Assembly (NCBI GenBank): GCA_940671915.1 | Contig: CALNVZ010002100.1 | Span: forward strand, 14,374,212 to 14,438,211 | Direction: 5' to 3' | Length of the DNA: 64,000 bases | Source of the DNA: Paracentrotus lividus | Lineage: Eukaryota > Echinodermata > Echinoidea > Camarodonta > Echinidae | Shown: one piece after another, positions 21,395 through 33,276 of the stretch | Layout: each line of letters opens with the position of its first letter | How positions within the stretch are numbered: the stretch's first letter is position 1 | Translations under genes and position numbers: made by a program | Notes under the pieces: generated by a model | Databases searched by the model: none | What the model was told of the DNA's origin: nothing | Seen by the model: only the letters and a program-made list of their open reading frames with translations

Positions 21395-22380
21395 TTGTCT
21401 ATTTTCAATGTATAATCGGGCCAACCTGCTTCTACAGGCGCGGATGAAGGATACCTCAAGCCCGAGGGAACAGGACCGCTTTTAGCCTCGGCACGTTCCC
21501 CCTATTTTTTGTGAGTGTTGAGGCAGTGTTGGAAAAATGTAATAACATTAGAAGGAAGGGGCGTAGAATGGAGGGGGAAAATAATTTTGCTGTCATTTCC
21601 CCCCCCCCCCCGTTTTAGGCCTACATTTTGTTTTCCTTTATTCTCATCAGGGGCACATTAATTCAGGTCACTCTCCCAGGCTTGATCCATGTTATAAAAA
21701 AATGGATTTATGTGGTTATTATTTTTGTGTTCTTATTCTTTACGCTTATTCCAACCTTCCTAGTTGCCTTGAAAATTACAATCTAGACTTTCTATTTACC
21801 TATTTCTATCTCTGGTGATCTTAATTGTTTTTCCAGTCATTCATAATTATGAATGTATCCATTTGATGCAGTGACTACCTCTTCTTCTCTTTCCTTCAAT
21901 ATTTCCTGTCAGTATTCAATTTCATGTGTCTCCTTTTCTCGTTATATTTCATTAATCATATCACCAATAAACTTTACTAATTTCATTTCACACCTTAAAT
22001 ATGAATCTATTAATACAGATGACATAATGACACCACGTACAAGCTTGCTGCTTGATATGTCCCTTGCGAGAGCTTCCCCATCAATGAATAACTCATCCTA
22101 TATGGTCAAAATGATGTCCCAAGATCAACCGTTTTGTAATTATCTGCATTTATCATCTGGTGACCCGTCGACCATAATTGCCCATTCTCATTACGTAGAT
22201 GAGTCAGAGGTTGCCCACCAGACGACGACATCATTGATCACGACAAAGGTGATGGTCCACTCACTAATGATAGGTAAACACCATTCCAGTCCCTCAATTT
22301 CACCCCACTCGTTTCTATTAAGGGGTAGAGGATTAAATTCATAATTTTCAAGGACCCTTTCTCATTATTAGCCTATATTG

Positions 22381-22645
22381 GAAGAGCTTGCAACCAAAAG
22401 GCGCTAAATCCACTTTTAGTGAAAATTAAGTTATTGATATCAGACCAGTTCATGTACATGTACGTACCTGTCTTGGGACAAAAATATGAACCTATATTTT
22501 GAGAGCAATTGTTACAAAATGTACCTTTTAATACCACTTTTACATAGTTAGGCGCATGTACAAAATTTGTGAATCAAACGCTTTTTCTTGGAAGAGACAA
22601 AAGTGCATTCATGGCATTTAGCGCCTTTTGATTGCAAGATCTTCA
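22381..22645. mobile_element. 265-bp TIR element
   Basis: The left end (22381-22409, containing TTGCAACCAAAAGGCGCTAA) pairs with the right end 22616-22645 (TTAGCGCCTTTTGATTGCAA) with two or three mismatches. The interior is AT-rich and holds CATGTACATGTACGTAC. No ORF of interest. Confidence 0.75.
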
Positions 22646-23039
22646 TGTATCCCGCTTGTTTCATGTCGTGTACTAGTTATGATGGAGTAATAAACTGAAA
22701 CATGAGATAATATTACTCACAAATTGCATACAAATCATAAAGATTTATTTGTATCTATTCAGGAGTGCCCAGACGGACTGTCGCGTATTGGAGTACGCAT
22801 GAGTAGATGTTCTACTTGGAGCAATAATTTTTTCTCAATGCAAAACCACTTTCGCCTTGCTTTCCTTCTCAACAGCCGCTCTCTAGATACATTTTTCATC
22901 TTTCTGGTTTCAATTCTGAGGAGCCAACGACCAATAGATCAAGAAAATCTCATTAGCTGTGTTGAGTAATGGCTGGGTCGAGTATGTGACAATCATGGAA
23001 TATTAACCGTCATTATTTTCATCGATGTTTCCCTCTACT

Positions 23040-23130
23040 CAGACCCGAGTACCGTGCGTGTATTCGTGTCACTCTGGCGCCGCTTCGAGAGCTTCGGCGT
23101 CACGTGATCTTTTCCGCGCAGGCGCAAATC
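23040..23130. promoter_or_regulatory. CpG-dense patch with E-box and NRF-1-like sites
   Basis: About 14 CpGs in 90 bases within AT-rich flanks. It contains GTCACGTGAT (23099-23108), a bHLH E-box of the USF/TFEB type, and CGCGCAGGCGCA (23115-23126), one mismatch from the NRF-1 palindrome. These are typical core-promoter sites of housekeeping genes. No recognisable coding exon lies next to it, so the gene it would serve is unknown. Confidence 0.35.
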
Positions 23131-23239
23131 GATAAATAGCTTGTTCCTCACTTTCCGATGCTTTGAAATACCCGTGTTGTGATTTTTTGGCAGAATGTAG
23201 ACTTTTCTTTTGCTTTCATATGGGGGTTCTTTCAAAGCA

Positions 23240-24210
23240 AGCTTATAGAGGGGTCGATTTAAAGGTAAATGTATTTTAAAAATTCAAGAGGTACTTCAAA
23301 ATGTGATAAGCATGCGTTATTACTTTTATTGGTTCTATGTCGAAAAATAAAAGTTTTTCCCCCTTCAGAATGTCGCATAGGTCAAACCATTTGAGGTATC
23401 CCAAATTACGATGCTTATGAAGCACAGATGGTTTTCTTGAATTCATATTACTTAGTTTTAACAATTCTTGTCCCGGTATTTTATGAGTTGCAATATTACT
23501 TCAACAATATGACACTTTATAAAGGGGAACATGGAAAAACAACTTTAAATATACATAATATATAAAATAAAAAGTTGTGACTTTTATGTATAGTTTACAG
23601 TTAGAGCAACAATATATTCCTTGAAATGAATATCTTTTCACGAAATCGAACACCATACTGATGATCATTATAAAATCCTATTTTCAATACTATTATTAAA
23701 CAAGTAACCTGGAGTACACGTTGAAGTGTGTCTACAGGTCCTAACTTCAACATTCAATTGTTCTCTCATAAATTCCCTGCCTGTCTTGTATCCCCAAAAC
23801 ATTGTTCAATACATTTCCTTTCATTTGTCTTTGTGCTACAGTGCTCCAAACATCAAGGTGGAACCAATTAGCTGGAAAGCGTCCATCCATTACCAACTTG
23901 TCAAAAATCATCTTCCCGCCAAAACCGTTCACGCCTCGCTCAGAGCAAGAAGGTAATCCTTTTCTATACATTCACCGTCTGCTCACCCATTTCTACGTCC
24001 GTCTTGATAAAGTTTGTTGGAAAGGAAATAATGGAAGACCATAAGGAGATGGAGGAGGATAGGAAGAGGGAGAAAATATATGGATGGGGATGATGATGTC
24101 GCCCTATTTTGCAAATTAGTTCCGCCAAATTGGGCAGCTGACACGCTCGGACGATGTTTGGTGTAGGGATTTTGGGAAATGCGCGCTGATTTACGGAGCG
24201 TGGGTTAACG
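23240..24210. other. No gene recognised
   Basis: AT-rich with some unique sequence at 23720-24030. Short ORFs overlap on both strands at 23726-24044, but none has a recognisable motif or coding-like composition. Confidence 0.35.
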
Positions 24211-24254
24211 AGAGTACTTACCTCTTCGCGTGTCCATTCATAAAAATATCAGCT

Positions 24255-24290
24255 CTCCCCCCCCCCCTCTCTCTCTCTCTCTCTTTCTGT
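24255..24290. repeat. Poly(C)/(CT)n tract
   Basis: A C-run followed by CTCTCTCT, then a pyrimidine-rich region to about 24520. ORFs here are Ser/Phe/Leu artefacts. Confidence 0.8.
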
Positions 24291-25024
24291 CATTCGTTCA
24301 TTTTACCTTCTTACCCCATTTATTCATTCCCAATATTTTTCCTCCATCTGTATATTATGGATTACTCTCTCCTTTTCATCTATTTTGCCTCTGTCAATTT
24401 TTTTTTTATCTTCAGTATATCCATTTCCTCCATTTCTTCTTTCTCTTTCCTCCATCCTTTCCTCTTCTTTCCTCTCCCATTCCCTTTCGCTGTTTCTATC
24501 TTTTTTTCAGTCTATCCTTATATACAAATTGGTCACATAACCCTCAAAGCAGACCATTAGTTAATGAACTAATTGAAAAATGGGATTCAACCCTGAGCTA
24601 AAATTGGACCTCAACGTGTACCGTGTAAAGTTGCTTTGTGTAAAAGTAGAATAATGAAACACGATTATAACCTGTCAGCATCAAACCAAGTTACATGATT
24701 TAGGCCATAATACACAGAACAATGACAAGGAAACAGAGACATTTTACAGTATAATTGAGATAGGGTATAGAGCTACATGCCTCCCCGTTTGGAATTCCAA
24801 AACAAAAATCGATAACGCTGAGCGAGTTTTTCATTCCATGCTGGACAGTGGCCCTCCCCTCTTCTCTGCTGGAGGAAATATCTTTCCCCCTCATCCCTTG
24901 ATACGTCACTTAAGATATTTTCAAACTCTCTCTACAAAAAGGTCATGTAGATAGTTCTTTTAATTCCAATATTACTCTTTTTTTTCGAATTTAGAGAGGT
25001 TGGTATTATAAATAAAAGTAATAG

Positions 25025-25058
25025 AAAGGGAGACAGACAGACGGAAACAAAATCGGAG

Positions 25059-25093
<35 letters not shown>

Positions 25094-25128
25094 GAGAGAT
25101 AGATAGAGAGAAAGAGAGAGAGAGAGAA

Positions 25129-25162
<34 letters not shown>

Positions 25163-25173
25163 AAGAGAGAGTA

Positions 25174-25214
<41 letters not shown>

Positions 25215-25216
25215 TA

Positions 25217-25272
<56 letters not shown>

Positions 25273-25300
25273 GGTGGGGTGGAGATTGAAAGAGAGAGAT
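25025..25300. repeat. Long (GATA)n/(GA)n microsatellite block
   Basis: GATAGATA at 25065-25100 passes into GAGAGA runs interrupted by AAGAGA and TAAGAGA to 25272. This is the longest purine tract in the window. Two overlapping Ser-Leu ORFs on the - strand are artefacts. Confidence 0.9.
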
Positions 25301-25319
25301 CAAAAGGAGGGAACAAAAT

Positions 25320-26310
25320 AATAACAAGATGGTATATTACGGTCGAAATATGACCATGATTGGGAGCAGTTTAAAGATCATGCCCATCTTCCCCCCTTTT
25401 TTTGTCAGCCATAGGTTTTATGTAACTGCACTTGACAAACCATCATACAGTCACGGTCAGTAGATTTGGACTATGGTCGCGTGGTCAAGATTATCAAATT
25501 ACATATGTAAAAAATGATATATGATATGGTCATTAATTTATTTCGGTCATCTAGAGTCTTGCGGCGGGCATCCGAGTTCGTATATCCGTCTACACGCGAC
25601 CTCTTTGAATCTTAATTGATTTTAAATTTTGAATAAAGGTCCTCGTCAAAATAGATTTACTCAAGATCCTCGCTTAGTTTTATGACATTGTCTCAAAGGG
25701 ATTTGATTATGTTAATGAAATGATTACAGTAATATTTTTCTGCAAAGTAACTTCATATCTTCATAAGATTTCATGTGATTTATTGACTCTTCGAACCCCT
25801 CTTCCGTACTCAACTCTATTAAATAGGGAGTGATCGTAGTGATACCGTGAACTGTGCCCTGTAAAACAAAAGTTTTTGATCAATTCTCATTTATTACTCT
25901 CAGTCTTTTGAACCAAGAGCGCGTGCATGTAAGAATGGCCTTGATTGGTCAATGCTACTTTGCGATTGGTTGCAAACCTTTGTGGATCCCTGTATAGGAA
26001 TAAGATTTTGCATGTATTAAAATACCTACATTGATTTACAATCATTCCAGTAAATTAGCCTATCATTGGTTTCATATTTAAAAAAGGCAAGTTTGGTGGT
26101 GAATAATGTACTCTTGCTGTTATTTTGCAACATTATTATTTTGCGGTTATGAATGTTGTGAAATAATAACGGATATATCTGTAATCACTAAAATATTGGT
26201 ATTTATGCCTACTTGATCAAAATTCGGGGGAGGAAAAAGGAACAATTTTGGTGATAATGGAACAAGGGGGTATGGGTACTCTTGGTGCTAGTTCCTAATT
26301 CTTATGGTTA
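25320..26310. other. No gene recognised
   Basis: AT-rich unique sequence with no motif that can be supported. Confidence 0.4.
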
Positions 26311-26313
26311 AAG

Positions 26314-26771
26314 CTCGTTGTTTCGAAGGTTCATTTGTCCAACGGTTCGTCTGTCAGAAATGAACATTTTCTACATCTGGATATTCGTTTGTCTGTACGT
26401 TTGACGCATAAGTCCGAAGGTTCATTGATTTCATTTGTCTAAAAATTAAATCAGGCTCGTCCGTCCGAAAATAAAATCTGGTTTGTTGTTCCGAAGGTTC
26501 GTTCGTCCGAAACTTTAATAAGGTTCATCGGTCAAAAAATGAAATTGGGTTCATCCGTCAAAAAATTAAATAGGGATCATTTCAAAATTTCGGACGAATG
26601 AACTCCATTTCATTTTTGGACAAAGGAACCCTATTTCATTTTCGGACAAACGAACCCTATTTCATTTTTCCGATGAATGATCCTTCGGGAAAATGAACCT
26701 TCGGAACAACGAACCCTATTTTATTTTCTGACAAACGAACCTTCGGACAAATGAGCCTTCGGAATAACGAG
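26314..26771. mobile_element. Foldback element built from GGTTCGTTTGTCCGAA words
   Basis: The ends CTCGTTGTTTCGAAGGTTCA (26314) and its near reverse complement (to 26771) pair over about 28 bp. The left half repeats words such as GGTTCGTTCGTCCGAA and AAAATGAAAT; the right half repeats the same words reversed (TTCGGACAAACGAACC, ATTTCATTTT). The turn is near 26590. Each arm is therefore itself an array of ~25-30-bp words. Confidence 0.8.
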
Positions 26772-27199
26772 TTGCACCCATTCTTGTGTAAGAGGTAATG
26801 TAATAAACATGATATCATTTTTACACTTAAATAATAGGACCAAAGCCCAACAGACAATATAACTTGAAGACTCCACGTAATTTGTTTTTTGATACTCAGT
26901 AAAATCACTCTGAGAATATAATGCATCTCATTTTAAATGGAGCATCCAATTTATGTAAACAAAGAATTAATTTGCACTCGGAAGAAAATTACTTTATTCA
27001 TACTGATGAATATGGGTAATAAGGCTATCTATTTTCATTCATGAAATACAATGTAAAGACATCTTCATCCCAGGTCAACAATTATAAGTCCCATTCACAT
27101 AAAATGACTTTCTCAAAGTAACTTTGTCTATCGATTCACAATGGGATCCTGAAATAAATGAACCGTGATTAATTACTGTAAGAAGACAGTAAAAACAAA

Positions 27200-27275
27200 A
27201 ATTGCTTTAATAAACAAAAACAAACAAAAAACAAACAAACAAAAACAAAAACAGCAAAAAACGGACAACAAACAA
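27200..27275. repeat. A/C-rich low-complexity (CAAA)n tract
   Basis: Repeated AAACAAAC words. No other content. Confidence 0.7.
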
Positions 27276-27392
27276 ACAAATTTCTCTTTTATTTCCCATG
27301 GAAAATCAGTGATGGGGTAATTCAGTTCATCAATGATTCAATACGAGTGCTCCCTCTGTTACATCCCTCCCCTATATTCTCGCATCCCTTCT

Positions 27393-27395
27393 ACA

Positions 27396-27426
<31 letters not shown>

Positions 27427-27435
27427 GTCTCTCAC
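27393..27435. repeat. (CT)n microsatellite
   Basis: CTCTCT runs with TGTCTCTC interruptions; opposite strand sense to the GA tracts elsewhere. Confidence 0.85.
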
Positions 27436-27656
27436 TCTGTCTTTTTGGCATTCGTTCCTTTTCTGTCTCTTTCTATCCTGCAAATTTGGCATTTTCTTCA
27501 TAATTATTCATGCCACTCGTATTAAAGGCACGCACGAGGTCATTACCAAAAGCGAAATGATTTCTTGCGGAGAGAGCTAGAGAGGAAGAAGTCAGTTTCC
27601 TTTCTTCTGGCCGCAACATCAGACTGGAGTTACCATGGAAACTTGTGACAAAGATG

Positions 27657-27700
27657 GATGTGGGTTATTATCGTCGGATAAAAGTCTGCAAGGGGCCATT
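27657..27700 (+). repeat. 44-bp direct repeat, copy A
   Basis: GATGTGGGTTATTATCGTCG, then TAAAAGTCTGCAAGGGG and CATT. Matches 28331-28374 with two mismatches. The matching segment is complex sequence, not low-complexity. Confidence 0.8.
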
Positions 27701-27769
27701 TTCAAGAATGGCACAAACCTTGTTAATAAAGAAAAAAGGGAAATGAGAAAAGGCATGTTCAAGCGAGAA

Positions 27770-27792
27770 GAGAAAAAAAAAAAAAAAAAAAT
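27770..27792. repeat. Poly(A) tract
   Basis: A run of about 20 A preceded by purine-rich sequence. Confidence 0.6.
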
Positions 27793-28330
27793 CCGTGACT
27801 GCGCGTTGTTCTGTATCATTGCCTTTTAGTTTGTAAGAGCACAGGCGGTATCCTTTGATTTTTTAAGGATTTTCAAGAGTCGGGGTATTTTCCAGCGGAA
27901 ATTACATATTCACTTGTAGACGAGGGTAGACAACGTTATTGAGCGATCTACCATCATTCTTAAATTTTATTTGGCCTTGATTGTAGCAAGTAGCTCATAG
28001 AAAACGTTTAAAAGAGCATTGGTTTTCATATTTGCGTTTTTTCCTTTTAAATCTGTTTACTTATTTATTATAGGTTTTCATAAATATCTTTGACATTAAC
28101 AGGAAATAGTAAACTGAGCGTATTCGTAGTGGAGAAAGTTTATGGGAAGGGGGAAAATCATTCGAAAAAGAAAAAGAAATGTTTCAGGGAAGAAGGAGAA
28201 GATGGGAGGTGAAGAAGGAAATGGAGAAGAGGGCGGGACACAGGACAAAGAGAGAGAGAGAGGAGTGAGAGAAGAGGGAGAGAGAGATAGAGAGGGGATA
28301 GGAGATACAAAAAGACATTGCGACAAGATT

Positions 28331-28374
28331 GATGTGGGTTATTATCGTCGGGTAAAAGTCTGCAAGGGGACATT
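28331..28374 (+). repeat. 44-bp direct repeat, copy B
   Basis: Second copy, 674 bp after copy A. The same frames are open over both copies but the encoded peptides are unremarkable. A GA-rich block (28245-28300) precedes it. Confidence 0.8.
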
Positions 28375-29202
28375 AAGACATTACAAAAATACCGCAATAG
28401 ATACTAATCCAGTCACTTGGCATTCACTCAAAGATTTCTATTTATGAGTATTTGATGTGAGATCATAATAAATAATGTCATATATTATAAAATAGTAATT
28501 ATAAGTGGGACGGGGATTCTGCACAAAAATTTGAAAGTCAACTCAAATAGACTATTGATAACATCTTCACTCAGCAGCAAAAGTTTCAAATTACTACACG
28601 CCACAAAAAGGTGGAGTGCGTCTATATTCCCATCGTGTCAATGAAGTCAACGCGCAACGGGTTAGACGATCGTGCGTTGGCGTCGCTCTGGAAGTGTTTG
28701 TCAAGGTGATTAGGGTCTCCAATGGGGCAGGAAAAAAAAAAAAAAAAAGGAGGGGAAACATGAATGAGGAGTGGGTAATGTGATAGTGAACGAGGGAAAG
28801 CACTCGGCGAGATGACATCCTTCGTTCCTATTATAGGTCTTCTCTAGAGGCTAGTCTGGATTACGTGTCTTCAGACATGAATGAGTTTGACGGTATTTAT
28901 TCGCAAAATTACGTTTCTCTCCCCTATTTTTCGGTGTTTGGATGCTCACCCCGGAATTTATTACGGGAAATTTACATACACACAGCAGACGTTTACCCGA
29001 GTTTTTGAGGATGAACAGGAAAAAATTGGAGCGAGATTTTGGTGGTAGAAATGAAAGTAGAAGAATAAAATCCCCCCTTAGAGATTCGGGGTGACTCATA
29101 CCTCACTTACAGGATTTCGTTTTTGAAACATTTTCTCTTTTTTCCCCCGACCGGTGAAATGACATTTCGTCTGGTTTGGAAATTTTCATTGTTTTCAAGT
29201 CA

Positions 29203-30067
29203 GGTAGGGGAGACCGGGGATGGACGTTACAAATTCACAATTTGGGCCAGATAATTCTAATGAAAGTACTCACACACTCCATTTTGGGTCTGTAGTTAGC
29301 CTATTATGTTGGCTAGAACCTGAGGCACATAGAACTTGAAAACATGTAACACCTAATTAAGTACAGCTTAATTAATGAGACATTTTTTTTTGTAACAAAC
29401 TACCCCGTATACAGGGTAGGTTTGTTACACATACGGGGTAGATTGTTACTATATGTAAACATACGGGGTAATTTCACAATGTGTAAATCTCTTATACCAT
29501 ACTTTTTTTTCAACTTTCCAGTTTCTTGGTATCGTTAACAGTAGATCAAGTAGAGCTTTAGGAATAGACTAAAGTAAATAATAGAAATATCAAATATTAA
29601 CACCAGAAAATTGAAACAAAATTACTTTACATGTCTAATGTAATTGGGTAGGTTGTTACATCGCCATTGGGTAGGTTGTTGTAAAACCTACCCACGGGTG
29701 ATCTTACACATAAAATCAACTGTAGCCAAAGCCATTAGGCAGAATTACAGGGCATGGTCAGGGGTATATTAGTGACATACATGTACTATATTCACAATAC
29801 CAGACTATCATCATGTGCCTTCAGTTGTAAGAACTATTACAAATTTTAATTTTTGGCAAAAATTCACTTGGAACTGTAAAAAAAAAGTTTTTTGTTGATT
29901 TACTTTTTAATAAAACAACGGAGAAACCTCACGACCGGCAGTTTATCACAGCTATGTGTAGCTGTATACGGTATAGATGCCGTTAGCACGAACTCTCTTG
30001 TTCCAACTTAGCACACTGAGAACTGTAACAACTGACCCGTGTAACTTCCATCCCCGGTCTCCCTACT
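29203..30067. mobile_element. ~865-bp TIR element with GGGTAGGTTGTTAC words
   Basis: The left end 29204-29230 (GTAGGGGAGACCGGGGATGG, then ACGTTAC) pairs with the right end 30041-30066 with two differences. The interior repeats the word GGGTAGGTTGTTAC and its inverse: TAACAAACTACCCCGTAT (about 29393), GGGTAGGTTTGTTACA, GGGGTAGATTGTTAC, and TTGGGTAGGTTGTTAC twice near 29644-29680. No transposase-like ORF. Confidence 0.75.
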
Positions 30068-30269
30068 CCTAAACCTTAATAATGAGAATAAGACAGGAAC
30101 CGTCAAATTAAACATTACCCCCCAAAAAACATACCTGCTGTTCACAGTACACATAGATATTATTGTTCATTATGATAACAAAATCATGTTTTAAAAAATG
30201 TAAAAAAGAGAGACCAGAAAATTGAGTTGAATTATGGTGGCCACAGGTGAAAATAAAGCAATAGAAAGG

Positions 30270-30290
30270 AGGGAAAGTGAGTGAGTGAGT

Positions 30291-30349
<59 letters not shown>

Positions 30350-30350
30350 A
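30270..30350. repeat. (GA)n microsatellite
   Basis: GTGAGTGAGTGAG passes into pure GAGAGA of about 45 bp. The 165-codon antisense ORF spanning 30108-30605 is Ser/Leu-rich and not credible. Confidence 0.9.
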
Positions 30351-30514
30351 GAGACAGAACGAGAAAAGAGAGTGGGAAAATCTAATCAAATATAGGAAAG
30401 AGAGAGAAAAAGAGAGTGACACACACACACAAAAATAAAGAGATTCAATTAGGAGAAAGGGAGAGACAGACAAAGGGAAAGAGAGAGGGAGAGATAAATG
30501 TATCCAAATATAGA

Positions 30515-30585
30515 AAAGAGAGAGAGAGAGAAAGAGAGGGAGAGAGAGAGAGAGAGAGAGAGAGATAGAAAGAGAGAGAGATATA
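30515..30585. repeat. (GA)n microsatellite
   Basis: Interrupted GAGAGA tract, continuing the purine-rich region from 30270. Confidence 0.85.
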
Positions 30586-30599
30586 ACGAAAGAAAATAG

Positions 30600-32165
30600 T
30601 TTCACATCTGGCGTAGATAATTAATATCCCCTAGTAATAATACAACATCACTTCTTATAATAGCTGCTACAACTATACTGGGTAAACAACAGCGGCGGTA
30701 ATGATTTATGGACGTCCCAATTGACCAATTAAACAATGGCCACTTCAAGCTATAAATCTATCAGTAAATAGCCCTCGCTAATTGTAATTAGTTTGTCAAA
30801 ACTAAATTGTAATTGCCTTGTCAAATCTGGACAAAGAAGATGGGACGAAAAGCTTGGTCAGGAAAATTTAAGAAAGAGAATGAAAGAGTTCGATTGCAAC
30901 ACACTCAGCATTCAATTCAATTGATAATAGTGTATTTTTTAAAAATTAAAATAGACAGGGGAGCCTCAAGAAAGATGTTTATATACAATTAAATGCGGTA
31001 TCATAAAGGCGAAGAAAGATATTGGATACCCAAAATACAATTATGAGAGAGAGAAAAGAAATATAAACGAGAACAGAGTAAAAATAGAAACAAAAACGGA
31101 TGCAACCAAAACCAAGAACTAGCAAATTGGAAAAAAGAGTACTGGAAAGATAGGAAAAAAAAGAAGAAGCAAACAGATAAAAAATATCACTACTGAATAT
31201 AGGAAAAATAGAGACAAAAAAGGAGTTTATAGAGAGGGAGGGGGGAATAACTATTATAGAACGAAGAGAGAGAGAGAGAGAGAGAAGAAGAAGAAGATCA
31301 AAGGAAAAGAAGACAGTAAAAATGTTTGTCTTATAACGGATGACTCGAATTTATCACGGAACATCAAAGATAATGCCGACAATATTGAAGTCTTGTTTAT
31401 AAATTTAGTGAAGATGAGCAAATCAGACAGTCTGGGACCGAACATATAACGACATCAGGGTGCTAACAATATCAATTCCAGCTTAAAATTGGGATCTTTC
31501 GAAAAGAATCTGTGATATCTAACGAAAAAGACACTTCTTTCTGTCAACTACTAAAGTTACGCAACGATGCAATGCAAGACCCATCTACCGAACGATTAAC
31601 GATTCAGTCTTATTGTAAGTCACATCATCTCCAACATATAATGCGTGTATATCATTCGAACTTGAGGTTATCTGTATTTGAGATTAGTAATTTAATCGTC
31701 ATAATTATTTGAAATTAAATGAAATATGAAGTACAAATACAAATCTAAAAAACACGTTGGTAATTATTGTTTGCGATAATTTTGTGCATAATTCAAATAA
31801 TTTGGATACAGGAAATTTTAATTACTCACAAAAACATTTACTAATTTATCTTAATGTTTCCGAGAACACGATAAAAAATACAAAACTCAAACACAAAAGG
31901 AACAAATACAAAATGCATCATATGCGTTTATTATTCTCAACATACAAAATAAGTTTATGACGTTTTCATCCTATTTTCGTATTTACTTGTTTAGATATAA
32001 TTACTTTGCATTCGACTTGGATATGTTGATCTGGCGTAACTGTAATACTGTCAATTATTGCAGCTCGTGCTATACCAAATCAAAAGAAATAGATAAGAAA
32101 CTGAAGGAAATAATTTTTCGTTTAATTTAAAACTTAATAATTTTAAGTCCTTGTTTCAGTATAAT
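30600..32165. other. No gene recognised
   Basis: AT-rich. A short (GA)n at 31264-31284 with GAAGAA repeats after it. No coding signal. Confidence 0.4.
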
Positions 32166-32169
32166 TTTA

Positions 32170-32245
32170 ATCAGAAAATAGAGCGCTTAGAAACATCAGT
32201 ATTAAGCGCCTTATAAATATTATGATTATTATTATTATTATTTGA
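32170..32245 (-). repeat. Dispersed repeat with (ATT)n and AGCGCTT word
   Basis: AGCGCTTAGAAACATCAGTA, TTAAGCGCCTTATAAATATTATG, then (ATT)n. Read in reverse it matches the layout of 47628-47770: (AAT)n, CATTTATATAGCGCTT, then a second GCGCTT-type word. Confidence 0.5.
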
Positions 32246-32819
32246 AAGTTCTGTTCAATGCCAAATATATGTAAACGGTGAACCTTCAAGGTATGATGTG
32301 TAAGCAGTGGGTTCAAAATATATGATTATACTCCATTCTTATTGCAATTGTAAGTGATGTTTTGAAACTCAGTATATTTATGCCTATTTGCAATGTCGGG
32401 AACAAAAAAGAAACGACAAAACACTTTAAAACAATTATTATCTAATAACATGCCTTGAATGAAAGAATCTATATACCTATATAGTACTAAATTGGAAATA
32501 CTACTGCTAATACTAACGTAATTATCATAAATACTCACTTTACATAACTTAAATTCCTCTAATCGAGGAAAGACAAAAAATATATTTTAGACTCTTGGTA
32601 ATTTCTAAAATAGAAAATTTAGCAAAAATACATGTACAGTAGGCCTATACATGCTCATAAAAGTTATAGGATGGGGCAGATAATCTGCATTTTATCATAA
32701 TGTGTATTTCTTTTTAAATATTACAATGTTTACAATTGCAATATGAAATACCTCAATTTCTTATTTTATCCGTCAAACCAACTCCAGACCAATTTCAAAC
32801 CAACCACTAAATTTGTGTT

Positions 32820-33270
32820 CAGCTTAACCCTTTGGATGCCATGGGTGCCTCTAGCCACCTCCATGAGAGTATCGTGCGATTTTGCACAAACAATACACAC
32901 CTAGTATAGCACACGGATTTTTAAAGTTAAAACTTTACATTACAATATGGTTGTCTGCTACCTGTTTCAGATTGGCTACGAGTGAATCCTTTTGTCAACC
33001 AAAAAATGAAGTTTTTATACTGGGAATATTGCTCAATTGATTTGAAAATTCTATTTCAAATTAATCCTTGTTGAAAATGAATTTGGAGGTAGAATTTTGT
33101 GGCAAAAATATTTGTTATACATTGTTTTGGTTTGGAGTTGGTTTTGGAGGTTGGTAAAGAGTATTTCTTTGCTTTCAGATCTTAATCTTTAAACATAAGC
33201 TGCAAGATGGCATACACTATAAGAAAATGATAATATACAATTTGTAGGAAAAATGAGGCTTTCATGGCAT
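32820..33270. other. No gene recognised; possible edge of a TTAACCCTTTG element
   Basis: TTAACCCTTTGGATGCC at about 32824 shares its first 11 bases with the TIR of the element at 62048-63182. The matching right end was not found. The rest is AT-rich. Confidence 0.3.
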
Positions 33271-33276
33271 TAAAAA

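Noticed and set aside
21853..22344. 163-codon + strand ORF
   Set aside because: Ser/Thr/Ile-rich, no motif, AT-driven composition; could not be supported as coding.
24932..25327. Two 114-131-codon ORFs on the - strand, Ser-Leu rich
   Set aside because: They are translations of the (GA)n block; no start context or non-repeat content.
25787..25800. TTCGAACCCC, resembling a reverse tRNA B box
   Set aside because: No A box or cloverleaf in the neighbourhood.
30108..30605. 165-codon - strand ORF
   Set aside because: Almost entirely Ser/Leu from GA microsatellites; not a gene.
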